This document shows positions 24,591-37,541 of a stretch of DNA of 64,000 nucleotides, piece by piece. Within the stretch, counting starts at the first letter, position 1. Each line of letters begins with the position of its first letter. Location: positions 95,837,291 through 95,901,290 of the forward strand of contig OY740773.1 of the NCBI GenBank assembly GCA_963513935.1. The letters run 5' to 3'. The notes beneath the pieces are model-generated. The model searched no databases, was not told the origin of the DNA, and worked only from the letters and a program-made list of their open reading frames with translations. The position numbers and the translations under genes were made by a program. Source of the stretch: Aphrophora alni (taxonomy: Eukaryota; Arthropoda; Insecta; Hemiptera; Aphrophoridae).

Positions 24591-26045
24591 TCACAAAATA
24601 TATTTTAAAAAATATAAGTAAGATTGAATAAAGTTTAACATTAAAAGATGTATGTTTTTGTTAATAACATTTTACAACATTATTTTCTAATTTGTCTACA
24701 ACAGGTACGAAAATGTAAATCCAATATTGACCAAATATGAAACTAGAAGGCATTTTATCTGAAAAATAAAACTAATTGAATTTTACATCAACATTGTGCT
24801 AAATCAAATTATGATCTCTTGTAACACAAATTGCAATTCAATTTTCATCAAATAAAACATTTAAGCTGGTTTATACTCTACGATTATTAATGATTGAAAC
24901 CAACAGTACATGGTTTCAATTGTAAAGGTTTTAATAATCCCTTTTTATTTAGAATCTATTAAGGGTATTGTAGAATTTGGATTTCTGTATAAATTTGTAC
25001 CCAATGCTAATCTAATTTAGGTTAATAATTTGATTAGTAATTGTTGTTTTGTTACTTTAGAATACGTATTAAAAAGTGATTTAATTTTGCTATTTAGTGT
25101 CCCATCACAAAACTAGAATGTCCAACTTAAAAATGCGTCAAAAATACCACATAATATTCACTACTGATTGAATTTTAAGTAAGGGACAAGATTTCTTTCA
25201 ACAAAATGCCAAACCCTTTCAAACTATCGTGGGACCCTATGGAATGTTGTATGTATAAATAACCCTGTAGTAAATTGAAGTTAACATTATAGTTTTACAG
25301 CTCTTGGAAGTAATTGTCGCCCTAGTTAGGTTACACTTTAACTAAGGCAATAAATTCATATTCCTGTCAAATATTACAATAGTTGGAACCTATTTAGGTT
25401 GAGAGTTTCAAGATGTTGTTAAATTGCAAAGATTCTCGCTATATATATTAGTTTTAGTTTATATTATATCTATATATATAATTGTATTAGTTTATATTTA
25501 TATATAAAACTGGTTTCTATCTGGCAATATGTGTATATATTAAAACTAATTATTTCACTATCAACCTGTACATACAGACGCTTCGATTTATTAGACTGAA
25601 ACTAGGTTGAAATGCAGATTTTTTAATTCTAGAATAAGTTCAAAAACATTATCATTTGTCCAAGGAGCACTGTAGTGATGTTTACAGTAAGAAAAATAGT
25701 TTAGTTCCAAACCACTAAGATATGACTGTCATCGAAATGTACATAAGAGTAGTATAATAGACATACTGGGTTTGTTACAGTATATACAATAATGTATAAA
25801 CATAAATTGTATTATAACACATCTTAAAATAATATTAAATTTATTTAAAAAAATAATTGTAAATTGTTAACAGGATGTAAATGATTTATTATTCTTTAAT
25901 ATTCATTAAACACATCTGCTGGTTAAACATCATTTAGCAATACCAATTGAAGAAAACAAAAGATCTTTAAAAATTGAACATAAAAAATTGGTACATACAT
26001 AAATTAATAACAAAAAAAAATACACATATAATTCATGAATATTTT
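24591..26045. other. AT-rich stretch, nothing recognised
   Basis: Runs of TATATA near 25440-25510 only; no gene, repeat copy or RNA structure recognised. Confidence 0.4.
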
Positions 26046-26215
26046 AGAGTCTATTCTCGGGGTAATGATTATGGGGAATAATAAGAGTCTATATCTCGGG
26101 GAGTAAATTTCACATACATAGCAATCAAAGCATAAATTAATGATATAATTATAAAAGTCTACATCTTGTGGTAAAATAATTATTAATGCACAAAGTCTCT
26201 TTATCTCGGGGTATC
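26046..26215 (+). repeat. Four spaced copies of AGTCTATATCTCGGGG
   Basis: Variants of AGTCTATATCTCGGGG occur at about 26047, 26087, 26156 and 26199 (the third reads ACATCTTGTGG), separated by unequal AT-rich spacers. The G-rich end stands out in this background. It may be a degenerate minisatellite or repeated binding site; the function is unknown. Confidence 0.6.
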
Positions 26216-27059
26216 GGGTTGGTGCTGACTTTTATCAAGGAAGTCAGGTAATTACAAATATTAACACAATTAATAACAAATCAAATAATGAGGATTATCT
26301 CCTTTTCCGTTTGATGAAGATGAAAAGATGATTGTTGGCTTATATAGCAGTCATTTTGCACTTTTGATATATATATAAAATTGTTTCTACGTTTTATACT
26401 TTCTTTTACACTAAACTTGTGAATATTTAGTTATTTTTTTTATATTGCCTCATAGGCTTAATAGTTTCAAAGGAATGAGGTAATGTTATAGTAATAAACT
26501 GAACGATCTCACCAGGTTGGATTATGCAGCAGTAAAAAATTGTCAATATTCAATCTATCCTTGGGTATATTTTTTAACTTTTTATTTTTATTAAACACTG
26601 ATCTTCTAGGCTTCCTTTCATCCACTTTTAGAAAATCAAAACAATACTTTTATATTTAAAAGAAATCTTCAGGCAGGAGCCAAACTTAAATAGATATTGC
26701 CCATTGCTATATCAGTTTGTGACTCCCCACTCCAAATCCATTGTTAGGCTCTACAAAGAGATTCACTTTTATACACTTTCTTTTCCGATCATGTTTTGGA
26801 TTTGTAGCACAAATGAAATGTATATGACCCTAATTAATGTACAAGACAAAAGTTGTTAATAACTTCATTAATAATTACTGACTCTACTTTTAATAAAATT
26901 TGATGTTGAAGACATGCTATAGGGATCCAAATAACTTCTTTTTTTTCTTTTTTCTTTTATCATTAAAGTTATCTTACAACTAAATACAATTATCTTGGTC
27001 ACAATCTAAAGTTGGTTAAAATTCCCGCTTATATCATTTATTTTTTTTTTTTTTTAAAA

Positions 27060-27560
27060 CTGTTTTGATCACGTGACTGGATCGTTCTAAAATATGTGTC
27101 CAACACGGACCTAGGCAGCCATCTTTTAATTTCGAACTTTTGTCGTATTTATGTAAATACCTAATTATTCTGAGGTTTTTGATATTTATTCAGGTGACAA
27201 ATTTTATGTAGAAATAACTGTTTCTTCCTTAGGCCAAGTTTATTTAGTCGTAGCTATCCTGGTTTTATTACTATTTCAATTTCTCTGACGCTATTATTCT
27301 AAGGCGGCGGTCATTTCTGTGTTGGAAAATTTTGCTTCTAAAAGTTTCTTTTTTAATTTCTATTGCCGTTTTGTTACTTTTATTAGATAACCGAGATGTT
27401 TAGGCCTTTAATTTATATAGTCTAGGTTTAGGTAAAATGTAGTGGTATTAAGTTATTTCTCATATTCGTTCGGGAATTTGTTAATTTAGGCATACTTAAT
27501 TTATAACATAGTTCGCGAGTCTGCCGCTAGGCGTTGTCGTATTCAAACATTTTTTATTTA
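27060..27560. other. GC-richer stretch with E-box; possible promoter
   Basis: It holds CACGTGAC (27070), AGCCATCTTTT (the complement of an AAGATGGC core, about 27117), GGCGGCGG (about 27303) and a CpG-containing end (CGCGAGTC, GGCGTTGTCG). E-box plus GATGGC-type motifs are common at animal promoters. No associated first exon with a good open frame was found, so this is a weak call; a transposon end would also fit. Confidence 0.2.
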
Positions 27561-27907
27561 CATTACATTTCTGATATAAAATGATTTATTTAAAACATTA
27601 TATTTGCATCATTTTGACTTGTTTCAATTGTAATGAATATATTAAAACATACACCTTCAATGTTAGAGAAACAAAACTCTTTTATTTCGTGTTGTTTGCT
27701 CAAATAGTCATGGAATTAGCATTTGTCAAATCAATTAATCCTTAGTGAACACTTATTAACTCTCCACATTGGAGTATTGTTTAAGTAGTAGTAAATTAAT
27801 TTGATCTGTACAGTTTTAAATAATATTTAGTATTTTCACAGCGTAATTTTTTGTCTTTTAACATGTACTGTAACACAATCATAAAGGAAAACATCTTAAT
27901 AGAAAAA

Positions 27908-28176
27908 TACGTTTAAAGGCGAAAAACTCTTGATCGTCAATAAAAAAGAAAGGTACAAAATTATCCCCCTTAATGTCCCCTTTAAAAATAATTAAAATAA
28001 TGTCCTCGAATAATTATACAGTAGCGTGTAAGAGCCGGAAGTGAACAAGAGTTGGTCAAGAAAGACCTGATTGGAAAAATGAAGGGAAATGATCTAAGAC
28101 AACACGAAAAAAAGTGTAGATTCAGCTAGGCCGCTTGGGATTATCGCTTCCGTACTCACTTTAATGAGTTCCTGAG
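27908..28176 (-). repeat. Interspersed repeat family S, near full length
   Basis: It starts TTTAAAGGCGAAAAACTCTT and continues through GAACAAGAGTTGGTCAAGAA, GGAAAAATGAAGGGAAATGA, ACACGAAAAAAAGTGTAGAT, CAGCTAGG and TTGGGATTATC to TTAATGAGTTCCTGAGAG. It has both family ends. Confidence 0.9.
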
Positions 28177-28212
28177 AGACTTAACAAAACAACAGTTGTT
28201 CCTAAATCCCCA

Positions 28213-28214
<2 letters not shown>

Positions 28215-28303
<89 letters not shown>
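28215..28303. repeat. (TC)n microsatellite
   Basis: About 44 uninterrupted TC units, 40 bp beyond a family S copy. The minus open frame at 28161-28364 is an Arg-Glu repeat artefact of it. Confidence 0.97.
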
Positions 28304-28307
<4 letters not shown>

Positions 28308-30469
28308 ATTTTTTATCTTTTTATGAAAAGTTAATAACATTTGTAATAACTGTTGATAATACACATTAAATGAGGTGGAAAATTTTGTAGAAAGGGTTAT
28401 TCCTTCAAGGAGTATTATATCAAGTAACTAAACCTTGGAAAGATATCATGCAGGATTTGGAATTACTACATGTCCCGTTACTATCATTATACGTCTTTTT
28501 TTTGTAGACCTAATATTCTATAAACGTAAGAAAAATAAATTGTTCCGTTTAGTAGAATTTTGTTTAAGAGGTTTATTTTAACATAAATTGTTTGCATCTT
28601 GTATTGTTTATTAGCAATTCCAAAATAACTAAATTTATTAGTTTATTAATATCTCTCTTGATATATATTTGATTTTCCGGCTGGTTGGCAGGAAAAAAAC
28701 AATTCTCATTACGTCAATGACAGGTGTGGTAATATTTCATGAGAGCTAGTAATGTTCCCCCTAGATATAAATAACGTCGCGCCATTGTTTCAAGCCTCGT
28801 CATTTGGAAGAGCGAGTAACATAGCTGAAACCATATTTTGCTATTATGTCTGTTTATTTTTGGTATTTCTAGCACACAACATTATATCTATACAATCTGC
28901 CCAATATAAAAAAAATAAAAATTAGTGGTGCTTTAAAAAATTATACTCTCCCTCATTGTACCTTCATTGACCTAACAATTTAAGTTAAACTTGATTAACT
29001 ATCAATATTTCCATTATTAATCCGAAAACCAAATTACATTTCATAATTCGGTTAAAATTAAAAAAATATATATATTTCAACTACATTTAAAACAAGCTAT
29101 CTATTAAATTTAACAAGATTTTTATTACTTAATTTAATAATGTCGTCAGATATAGTACAGATACTAATTATTGCACTCTCTAATTATGATTCCAATTCAA
29201 AAGAATAAATAATGTTCTGCGTTTTGCTTAAAAAATCTTGTAGCATACGTAATTTTTAAATGGTAGCCGACACTATATCAACAGTTAAATAGCTTTTCCA
29301 TACGTCTTCCTAAAAAAACATAAATAGTAATTAATTAATTCAACTATTAATTTAAATTAGATTATCCTTGAGTAGGAAAATATACAGAACAAAATGCGCA
29401 AATAGCTTTAACAGATTCTAAATTAGAAGCAACTATTAAAAACCATCTAAAATTGTACGTCTATTGGTATCAATCACATTATTCGTATAGTACAAATTAA
29501 TTTATATGCTTTCTTACATGAAAATTCTATTAAAACCTGGCTTTACCAGAGCTCATTATTTGATTTCATCTAATCCTGATGTTATGATTCTATTAGTTTT
29601 GTTTTTCAGATATCACGTCTTCTAACAGGTTTGATCAATATTGGATTATAATATTCGTAACCTGTTCTGCACCAACAGGAAACGTAATGTTGTAAATAAT
29701 TAGGATAAAAAGGTCAAATGTTATCGGTCGAAAATATTTGTTTTTAATATTTAAAACAATTTTGTAACGTACCTAATCTTAAATATTATACCCATGTTGA
29801 TATTTCCACATGTATTGTTTTGCTTGAAACAGCATGATTGTTGTATATGAGTTTGATTGCAGATCTATATAATTGTATGTGTAATCAGCAACTTTCATAA
29901 AATATACTGCTAAAGTTTACCAATCGGCTTAATGTCTTCCTGGATGTCTCTAAGTTTTCTTCGACTGTTTTTTTTTAAATTTTTTATTTTCATTATTGGA
30001 TTTTGGTTAAGGAATCTACTTCTAATAAATGTTTCTACTTTTTAAAATGTTTGACCAATTCATATTGAGTTTATTATTTGAGTTTAATCGTCATTTATTC
30101 TCTGTTGTTTATTTTACGGTGTTGTGTATATGAGATTTTCTGTGGCCAGTAGATCCTAGTTATTATCCTTGAACATTTGTATTATAAGAACCGAAACGTT
30201 ATTCTTAAGAATATTATACCGGACTATTTAACCTCCAAAGGAATATTGTATGATTGTAAAATATCGAATCGTATTATGTACTAAGGCCCATAAAACATAG
30301 TAACTTACAACATCAACAGAGCTGGTAGAAGCACGATGGCGCCCATCAGGATGTTTCTACTAATCTTATTTTAAGTATTGCAATTGAGTTACTAGTCCAA
30401 ATATTTATTATATTGTTAATGTCCTTTGAGTAGAGACTAACTATAATATGTTAACTAAACAAAGACTCC
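28304..30469. other. AT-rich stretch with possible promoter near 28.77k
   Basis: TATAAATA at about 28766 is followed 20-30 bp on by a GC-richer GTCGCGCC...TTTCAAGCCTCGTC run, an arrangement seen in core promoters and retroelement LTRs. No TG...CA borders could be fixed. The rest shows nothing. Confidence 0.25.
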
Positions 30470-30619
30470 AAGACTTCGAATACTCTAATAGCGTTAGGTT
30501 TGGAAGAAAACAAGAGTAGGTCGAGAGGTATCTAATTCAAGATTACATGAAACAAGGTGTAGAAACAGTTAGGGCTCTTTAGGATTGTCAACCCTTACTC
30601 ACTTAAGTGAGCTCCTGGG
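30470..30619 (-). repeat. Interspersed repeat family S, partial
   Basis: It shows AATACTCTAATAGCGTTAGG, AACAAGAGTAGGTCGAGAGG, CAAGATTACATGAAACAAGG, TTTAGGATTGTCAACCC and CACTTAAGTGAGCTCCTGGG. The next copy follows head-to-tail. Confidence 0.9.
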
Positions 30620-30844
30620 GTCATCATCGCCTTATAAAAAAAGTAAGAAAAGAGAATAAAATAGATTAGCTCTCAAATACTCTAATAGCGTCTGGGATCG
30701 AAAAAGTAAAAGCGTTGATGTAAAGAAACTTGGTAGGAAAAATTAAAGAGAAGGATCTAACCCAAGATTACATGACAAAAGGGTAGATCCAGCTGGGTTC
30801 CCTCGGGATTGTCTGGCCCGTATTCACTAAATTGAACCCCTGAT
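30620..30844 (-). repeat. Interspersed repeat family S, good copy
   Basis: It shows TCATCATCGCCTTATAAAAA, TCTCAAATACTCTAATAGCG, GGGATCGAAAAAG, GGATCTAACCCAAGATTACA, GTAGATCCAGCTGGGTTCCC and TCGGGATTGTC. It is one of the best-preserved copies and forms a dimer with the preceding one. Confidence 0.9.
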
Positions 30845-30926
30845 GGTAATAGTATTTTTGCTAAGGTTTTTAACTCAACACTTTTAAGTCCATGAAATAA
30901 TGGAATACACACAATTTTCCGTAAAA

Positions 30927-30972
30927 AAAAAAAATAAATAAAAAAAAAAATAAAATAAATAAAAAAAATATG
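30927..30972. repeat. A-rich simple repeat
   Basis: A run of A broken by TAAA units; possibly an old poly-A tail. Confidence 0.8.
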
Positions 30973-31892
30973 ACAACTTTTACATCACAAAGTCGTTCAT
31001 GCTACACCGAAAGCAGCTGTTTTCGATAACATTTGAGAACAACGAAAGTGATAGTTTACCAATCTCAAATATAGAACAATGGGAAACGATCAGCTGACCT
31101 TCCATCGCTCTAATTTAGTTTCGTGTTTGTACATCAGGAGCATTACTATTTATTTCCAATGCATTTGTGCGTTTGAAATTAGCTGGTCTTAAATAATTAC
31201 CAATAGAATTGTCAAAATAAATAGCCAAATTTTACTGTTGTATTTAAGTGTTTGAAAATTACTGCTGCAAATGTTTCATATCATATAAATTATTGAGAGA
31301 AGCTTCAGACACAGATTATGTTACAGAGGATTATATTATTATAAATTATGTTACAGCAGATTTATAGAGTCAATAGATTTCAATAGAAATCTATTGAAAT
31401 TGGGAAAATCTAATTTAAAACCTCAAAATTCCGGTCATATAATTTTTTTTTTTAATTCTTATCTTTTGTGTTATCAACAACTTATATCCTGCTAAATTAG
31501 ATACAAATTTGTATAATTAATTTCTGTGCGACACATGCCACTTCTCTACGATGGCCAAAAACAAAGTTATGTTCAAAGGTGTAACATCGAAAGCTGTCTT
31601 CCTAAGAAAATATTTTATTCTTAACACAAACAAAATATAAATGGTCACACATTTCAAAGGTATAAAAACTTTTATTAGCCGTAACCAAATACAGCTACAC
31701 GACCCACAGTATCATACAATATTTGCCTAATCAAATAACGTTTATTCATCCTATCACATTTTACCTTTAGGCAAAACTCGATTCCATCATAATGAAAGTA
31801 AATATATTTTTTCAATAAAAAATACTAAAGGACGTTTAATATTTAATAATTTAATCATAATTTTTGACAGTATCAATATTTTGCTTATAACT
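30973..31892. other. Mostly unassigned; one 29-codon frame
   Basis: A short frame at 31551-31640 (+) begins MAKNKVMFKGVTSKAVF in a fair initiation context, but is too short to call. A small inverted repeat around AATAGATTTCAATAG (about 31370-31400) is present. Confidence 0.25.
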
Positions 31893-32068
31893 TCTCACAG
31901 GATTGTCAAAAAATCCGAGCGATTCAAATTTAGATTTACATCTTTATTACGTACTAGTAACTTAGATCCCTCCCTTACATCTTTCTTTTCAGGGTTCTGT
32001 AGGAACAATGTTATTTCCTTCATTTTTATATTAGTGGATAATGACCTTATGGTTTTTCGCTTTTAGGC
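31893..32068 (+). repeat. Interspersed repeat family S, diverged
   Basis: It shows GATTGTCAAAAAATCCGAG, TTTAGATTTACATC, TTAGATCCCTCCCTTACATC, GATAATGACCTTATGG and TTTTTCGCTTTTA in family order, with the central part missing. The 61-residue plus frame at 31881-32066 is this repeat. Confidence 0.7.
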
Positions 32069-32074
32069 ATAGTC

Positions 32075-32192
32075 ATTTAAAAAATATATATTGAAACTAG
32101 TAAACTAAAGTATGCGTAAAATAAAATTTTAAAAAATATACATTGAAACTAGTAAATTCAATTTATTAAAAAATAGACATTGAAACTAGTAA
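32075..32192 (+). repeat. Triplicated TTGAAACTAGTAAA motif
   Basis: TTAAAAAATAxACATTGAAACTAGTAAA-like units have their TTGAAACTAG at 32091, 32143 and 32180, an irregular tandem series. Confidence 0.85.
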
Positions 32193-32220
32193 ATTAAAGT
32201 AAAACAAATAGACAGTTAAA

Positions 32221-32584
32221 GTATAGATTGCCGACACATGTTATTAGGAGTGATAAAAATATTAAAACATAAATAATAAATGGAAATTAAAGGTCCAACT
32301 AGATATTATAATAAAATTTAAAATTGTACACCCTAATATAGCAGAGCAAATCAACAATAGAAATCGTACACAAACTTTTTGTGGTTACTCACTAGTTTGT
32401 ATATAGATTGAAGATGCATGTAGTAGTGATAAAAACCTTTTTTAATTTTAAAATAAATAATAAACAGAAAGCAAAGGTAAAACTAAGCATTAGAATTAAA
32501 TTTTACATCATAATGTAGCAGAGTAAATCAATAAATAGAAAGCTTAGCAAAAATTCTATTGTTACTGACAATTTGAGTTTGTAT
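32221..32584 (+). repeat. Diverged tandem duplication, ~180-bp unit
   Basis: 32221-32400 and 32401-32584 align head to tail: TATAGATTG, GTGATAAAAA, AAATAATAAA, RTAGCAGAGYAAATCAA, ATAGAAA and a shared GAGTTTGTA/TAGTTTGTA end. The second unit stops within about 10 bp of inverted repeat 2. Confidence 0.8.
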
Positions 32585-33792
32585 TATATAAGCTGCCTTC
32601 TGTCAAGCATCCCATATCTATCTTCTAAGGTTCATTGTTTCAAGTACTCCATCCTTCTTACAAGCTTCTTCCAATTGCAATTATTTTGTTTTTATTTATT
32701 GTAAATGCAATTGTGATTAGAGGTTATCAATACGTGTTATGAATTGCATCACAGTGTTTAGTGAATAATTTTCACCTGATAAATTCCGTTAGTATTTTGT
32801 ACCAAATATATAAGTATATGAATTAATAATCAATGGGTATTGTGTGATGATATATTCAGTTATCAATTGAAGCGGAAGGAGAATATGATTAATCGGGCGT
32901 AACACACTGTCGCAATTGGATAGGTTCTCCATTATGCAGACTCTATACAGATTGTCAATTGACCTCACCAGTATTGTCTGGTACAAGGTTTATCTATCAT
33001 AATTGATAAAACATGTCCTAAGACGACACTCAGAGAGCACATGTCTGCTCTAGATTTGCCCCTCTATGGCTTGATTTCTGGAAAATATCATAGAGTTTTG
33101 GTCTTAATTACTCTATTAATTTCCAATATCTAATTTAAATACTAATATCTAAGAATAGTATAAAGTTACTATAATATATAATGTATAACAATAAGTATAT
33201 TACTATATCTATTTTAGTGGGTGATCAAATAAAGTTTTTTTTAAAACAATTTATCCTACAAAATGTCCAATAAACAGGATTTAAAAAAAAGGGGATAGAT
33301 GTTAAAAATTCCACACGATTTTAAATCCCAATGACTGTGGTACACATATTTTTTAAAGAATATTGCCTGCTACATACAATAATTGTTTTTCCATTATAAT
33401 TTTTCACATAATACAGCTTGTAGATCATTTACTTTTTCCAAATGGCCACAGTATTATGAAAATTATTTGTAACTAAGATTTGTTTTCCAATTTATCAAAA
33501 CTACACCTTGTTGAAGACTCGAGAGACATGAAACATTATAAATAAGTTTATCTGTCTAAAAATATTTTACTAACTTTAAAACAACGTCATTTATTTTTTA
33601 TATAATTGAATATTGTTTGATAGTCATTAATTAATCTGTAATGTTTGACAATATTGCCTTTTAAACAGTAATAAGTTATTTTTACTTATTAAAATAGGTT
33701 CATGTTCAGGTTTATGTGATATGAAAGTTGATAATATATTTAATACCTTAACTCTTTCCAAAATAAATTACGGTAAAATGTGTGCAGACATG

Positions 33793-33866
33793 TAATACAT
33801 ATACATACAATACATACAATACATACATACAATACTGCATTAACTCATACACACATACATACACAT
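33793..33866. repeat. (ATACA)n/(ATAC)n microsatellite
   Basis: Repeats of CATACA and ATACAATACA in the spacer of inverted repeat 2, just inside the left arm. Confidence 0.9.
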
Positions 33867-33916
33867 TTAGTTGTAGATTTAATATAGCATCAACGTCTTA
33901 TATTAATTAAATAGAA

Positions 33917-34090
33917 TAAATTTCGAATACAAGATCTCACAAAATATACGTATACTTAATTAAACGCGTTTCAACGACAAAGGTGCCATCCTCAGTCATA
34001 CATGAGCTACAATAACTAAACTATATCATGTATCATTGAAGATGGTAAGTAAACGTATTTTTTGTGAGATTTTGTGTTCGAGTTTTATTC
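33917..34090 (-). repeat. Palindrome with hammerhead-like core
   Basis: Arms at about 33917-33962 and 34046-34090 are near reverse complements (TCTCACAAAATATACG against its mirror TTTTTGTGAGA). The minus strand between them carries CTGAGGA, TGGCACCTTTGTCGTT, GAAAC, GC, GTT. Stem II has decayed and stem I next to the core does not pair. The overall layout matches 19891-20095 and 61149-61285. Confidence 0.55.
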
Positions 34091-35441
34091 TAACAAATAT
34101 TATCTCACACGTCAAGCTCAATAATTATTTATATATTCATATATTAACGACATAGTTTGCAATTATTAAAAACATATTATTTTACTTAATAATGTTTATA
34201 TTGCATCAAACTATGTAGATTGATTATAACTTCTTTTTTTCTGTTACAGGTAATTTCATAATATTTGAAGATTATTACAAGTGGGAACTGTGAATATTGT
34301 AAGTTATTTCCTATTTATTTAATTATGCATGTACAAATTTATACTGTTTTTAACTTACAATGTGGCATAATAAGAGTTAAGTTTTATTTTTGTATTAGTT
34401 GCATCAGCTTCATTTATTATGTACACTCAGTAAGCCGTACATAATTAGCTATTTTACTTTGAAAACTATCGAGAGTGGTTCCCCATTATGAAATATAAGT
34501 TTTGATTTCATAACGTATTAAAAGAGAGAAAACATTTCCTTTGACTTCAAATACAATTGCTGAACTAGAACTATAATTGGTGATTTTGTTAATAATTTTA
34601 AGGTTATGAGTATGGTTAAATTAGTTTTACACTGAAATCTCTTAATTTGATATGTATTATTTGATTGTTCATTTAGAAGTGAGTAAGTTGTAATAAAACA
34701 TTCACTAAGCTTTAAAATATATATGCTGGAAATACTGTTCCTTCTTTGTTTTTGTTTGTTACTTTGAAATTAAAACCAGGTGCTTTTGGGATTTATTCAT
34801 TTGTTTTAATATTGTGAGTATGTAACGTTATAATTATATTTTCCAAATTAGTGTATTATACAATAATGTAATACTTTTTTATTATTGATAATCCAATATA
34901 TATATAAATAGTAGTTATATTATTTAAGTTTTGAAAATCGGTATTTACGTTATTTGAATCAGCTGTTCATGAATTTAAAAAGATTTATAGATTATTAGTA
35001 ATAAATACGAGATAATAAAAGCAATAAATTAAATAATTACCCTGTTATTAAAATTCCGCTTTACTTATAATACTTGTTCCCAATAAATTCTCTCTTTCTC
35101 TCACACTAAATTTAATAGAAACCAAATTATAATATCAAAACCATTTTTATTGGATAGCTGTTATAATAAAATCATGAATAGGGGTTTTCTTTTTTGTTTT
35201 TTCGAAATGTGTTTTATGCTCTAGTTTTTAAAATATTAGACATTCTTAAATTTTGGGAAAGTAAGTATTCCTTACGTGGAAAAACACGTGAAAAGTAAAA
35301 GTCAGTGAAATCTTAATTTAAACATATTTTTTTAATGAAACGTTTACGTATATATTATTTACAACTAAAGTTTGAATAATTGTAAACTGCTTTGGTGGTT
35401 TCGAAATATTTTAAAACTGTTCTCTAGAACTTAACTAAAAA
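34091..35441. other. Spacer of inverted repeat 2, remainder
   Basis: AT-rich, with no open frame and no recognisable transposase. Confidence 0.4.
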
Positions 35442-36890
35442 TTTTACCGTTAATTTATTTTGGAAAGAGTAAAGGTATTAAAAAAATTATCAACGTTCAT
35501 ATCAAATAAACCTGAACACAAACCTATCTTAATATGTAACAATAACTTATTACACTGTTTAAAAGGCAAAATTGTCAAACATTAAAGATTAATTAATGAC
35601 TATCAAACAATATTCAATTATATAAAAAATAAATGACGTATATTTTGAAGTTAGTAAAATATTTTTAGACAGATAAACTTATTTATAATGTTTCATGTCT
35701 CTCGAGTCTTCAACAAGGTGTAGTTTTGATAAATTGGAAAACAAATCTTAGTTACAAATAATTTTCTTAATTCTGTGGCCATTTGAAAAAGTAAATGATC
35801 TACAAGCTGTATTATGTGAAAAATTATAATGGAAAAACAATTATTGTATGTAGTAGGCAATATTCTTTAAAAAAGCAATGTGTACCACAGTCATTGCGAT
35901 TTAAAATCGTGTGGAATTTTTAACATCTATCACCTTTTTTTAAATCCTGTTTATTGGACATTTTGTAGGATAAATTGTTTTTAAAAAAAACTTTATTTGA
36001 TCACCCACTACAATAGATATAGTAATATACTTATTGTTATACATTATATATTATAGTAACTTTATACTATTCTTAGATATTAGTATTTAAATTAGATATT
36101 GGAAATTAATAGAGTAATTAAGACCAAAACTCTATGATATTTCCCAGAAATCAAGCCATAGAGGGGCAAATCTAGAGCAGACATGTGCTCTCTGAGTGTC
36201 GTCTTAGGACATGTTTTATCAACGATGATAGATAAATCTTGTACCAGACAATACTGGTGAGGTCAATTGACAATCTGTATAGAGTCTGCATAATGGAGAA
36301 CCTATCCAATTGCGACAGTGTGTTACGCCCGATTAATCATATTCTCCTTCCGCTTCAATTGATAACTGAATATATCATCACACAATACCCATTGATTATT
36401 AATTCAAATACCTATATATTGGTACAAAATACTAACGGAATTTATCAGGTGAAAATTATTCACTAAACACTGTGATGCAATTCATAACACTTATTGATAA
36501 CCTCTAATCACAATTGCATGTAAAATAAATAAAAACAAAATAATTGCAAATGGAAGAAGCTTGTAAGAAGGATGGAGTACTTGAAACAATGAACCTTAGA
36601 AGATAGATATGGAATACTTGACAGAAGGCAGTTATGTCTGTAAAGTTGGCCCAACCATGGTAGCCCAACCGTTTCAAAATAGTGCCAATCGTTAGTTTTT
36701 CGTTAGTTTGGGTTAGTTCTCCTAAATTAAACGTTAGATTCCCCTTAGTCGTCCTCTAAAACGGATGGTAATTAGGGTTGGATCAAAATTAAAAATTGAA
36801 TTTTTTATTACGTGAATCAGTTCCTTTACGTTAGTTTGGAATAGTTCTGACAAAGAAATCGTTAGTTTCGCATTCCAAAGATTTTTAAAT

Positions 36891-37235
36891 GAGACAAAAG
36901 TGTTGGGCTAACTTCACGCTTTTTGAGAATTGCACGGAAACAAATTAAAACCATGCCAATCGTTAGTTTTGCGTTAGTTTTGTTAAAATAAACGTTAGTT
37001 TCACATTCTTGATGAGTTTTATATGAGACAAAGGGGTTGGGCTACTTCACGCTTTTTGAGAATTGCACGGAAACAAATTAAAACCATGCCAATAGTTAGT
37101 TTTGCGTTAGTTTCTGTTAGTTTTGTTAAAATAAACGTTAGTTTAACATTCTTGATGAGTTTTATATGAAACAAAGGGGTTGCGCTACTTCACGCTTTTT
37201 GAGAATTGCACGGAAACAAATTAAACTATGCCAAA
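36891..37235 (+). repeat. Subterminal tandem repeat, ~134-143 bp x 2.5
   Basis: GAGACAAARGKGTTGSGCTA units start at 36891, 37025 and 37168, each followed by TTCACGCTTTTTGAGAATTG, CACGGAAACAAATTAAA and GTTAGTTTTGCGTTAG. They lie just inside the left terminal repeat of the transposon. Repeated subterminal motifs of this kind are often transposase-binding sites. Confidence 0.9.
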
Positions 37236-37541
37236 TATAAGTTTTACGCTATAACTATCTCACACTACTATAGATCTTGAAACTATTGCTCAATGTAATA
37301 ATAATATTTATATGCACTAACTTTCACATACATACATAGTAAAATTTATCATTGATGCAAAAGTATTGCACTATCTTTCTTACATACCTATACATAGTAA
37401 AACTATTAATAAATTCCAAAATATTACTTTAACATTGCACACTTATACATTGTAAAACTAATATTTAGTGGAAAAATATTTTACGAACTTTCTCAAACGC
37501 ATATACATAGTAAAACAGTTTTTAATACATAATAGTTACTA

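Larger units (their letters stand above)
32591..36633. repeat. Large inverted repeat 2 (two ~1.19-kb arms)
   Basis: The left arm 32591-33782 is the reverse complement of the right arm 35442-36633; the spacer is about 1.66 kb. The outer ~250 bp differ at only about a dozen positions by eye. The outer ends are CTGCCTTCTGTCAAG and its complement CTTGACAGAAGGCAG. A frame beginning MYQTILVRSIDNLYRVC appears in both arms (32986 down to 32789, and 36239 up to 36466), but the arms are too alike for that to indicate coding. Clear target-site duplications were not found. It may be a foldback or long-TIR element, or a long-hairpin locus if transcribed. Confidence 0.93.

Noticed and set aside
32789..36466. 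Mirrored frames MYQTILVRSIDNL as a gene pair
   Set aside because: The surrounding non-coding arm sequence is equally conserved; the frame has no recognised motif.
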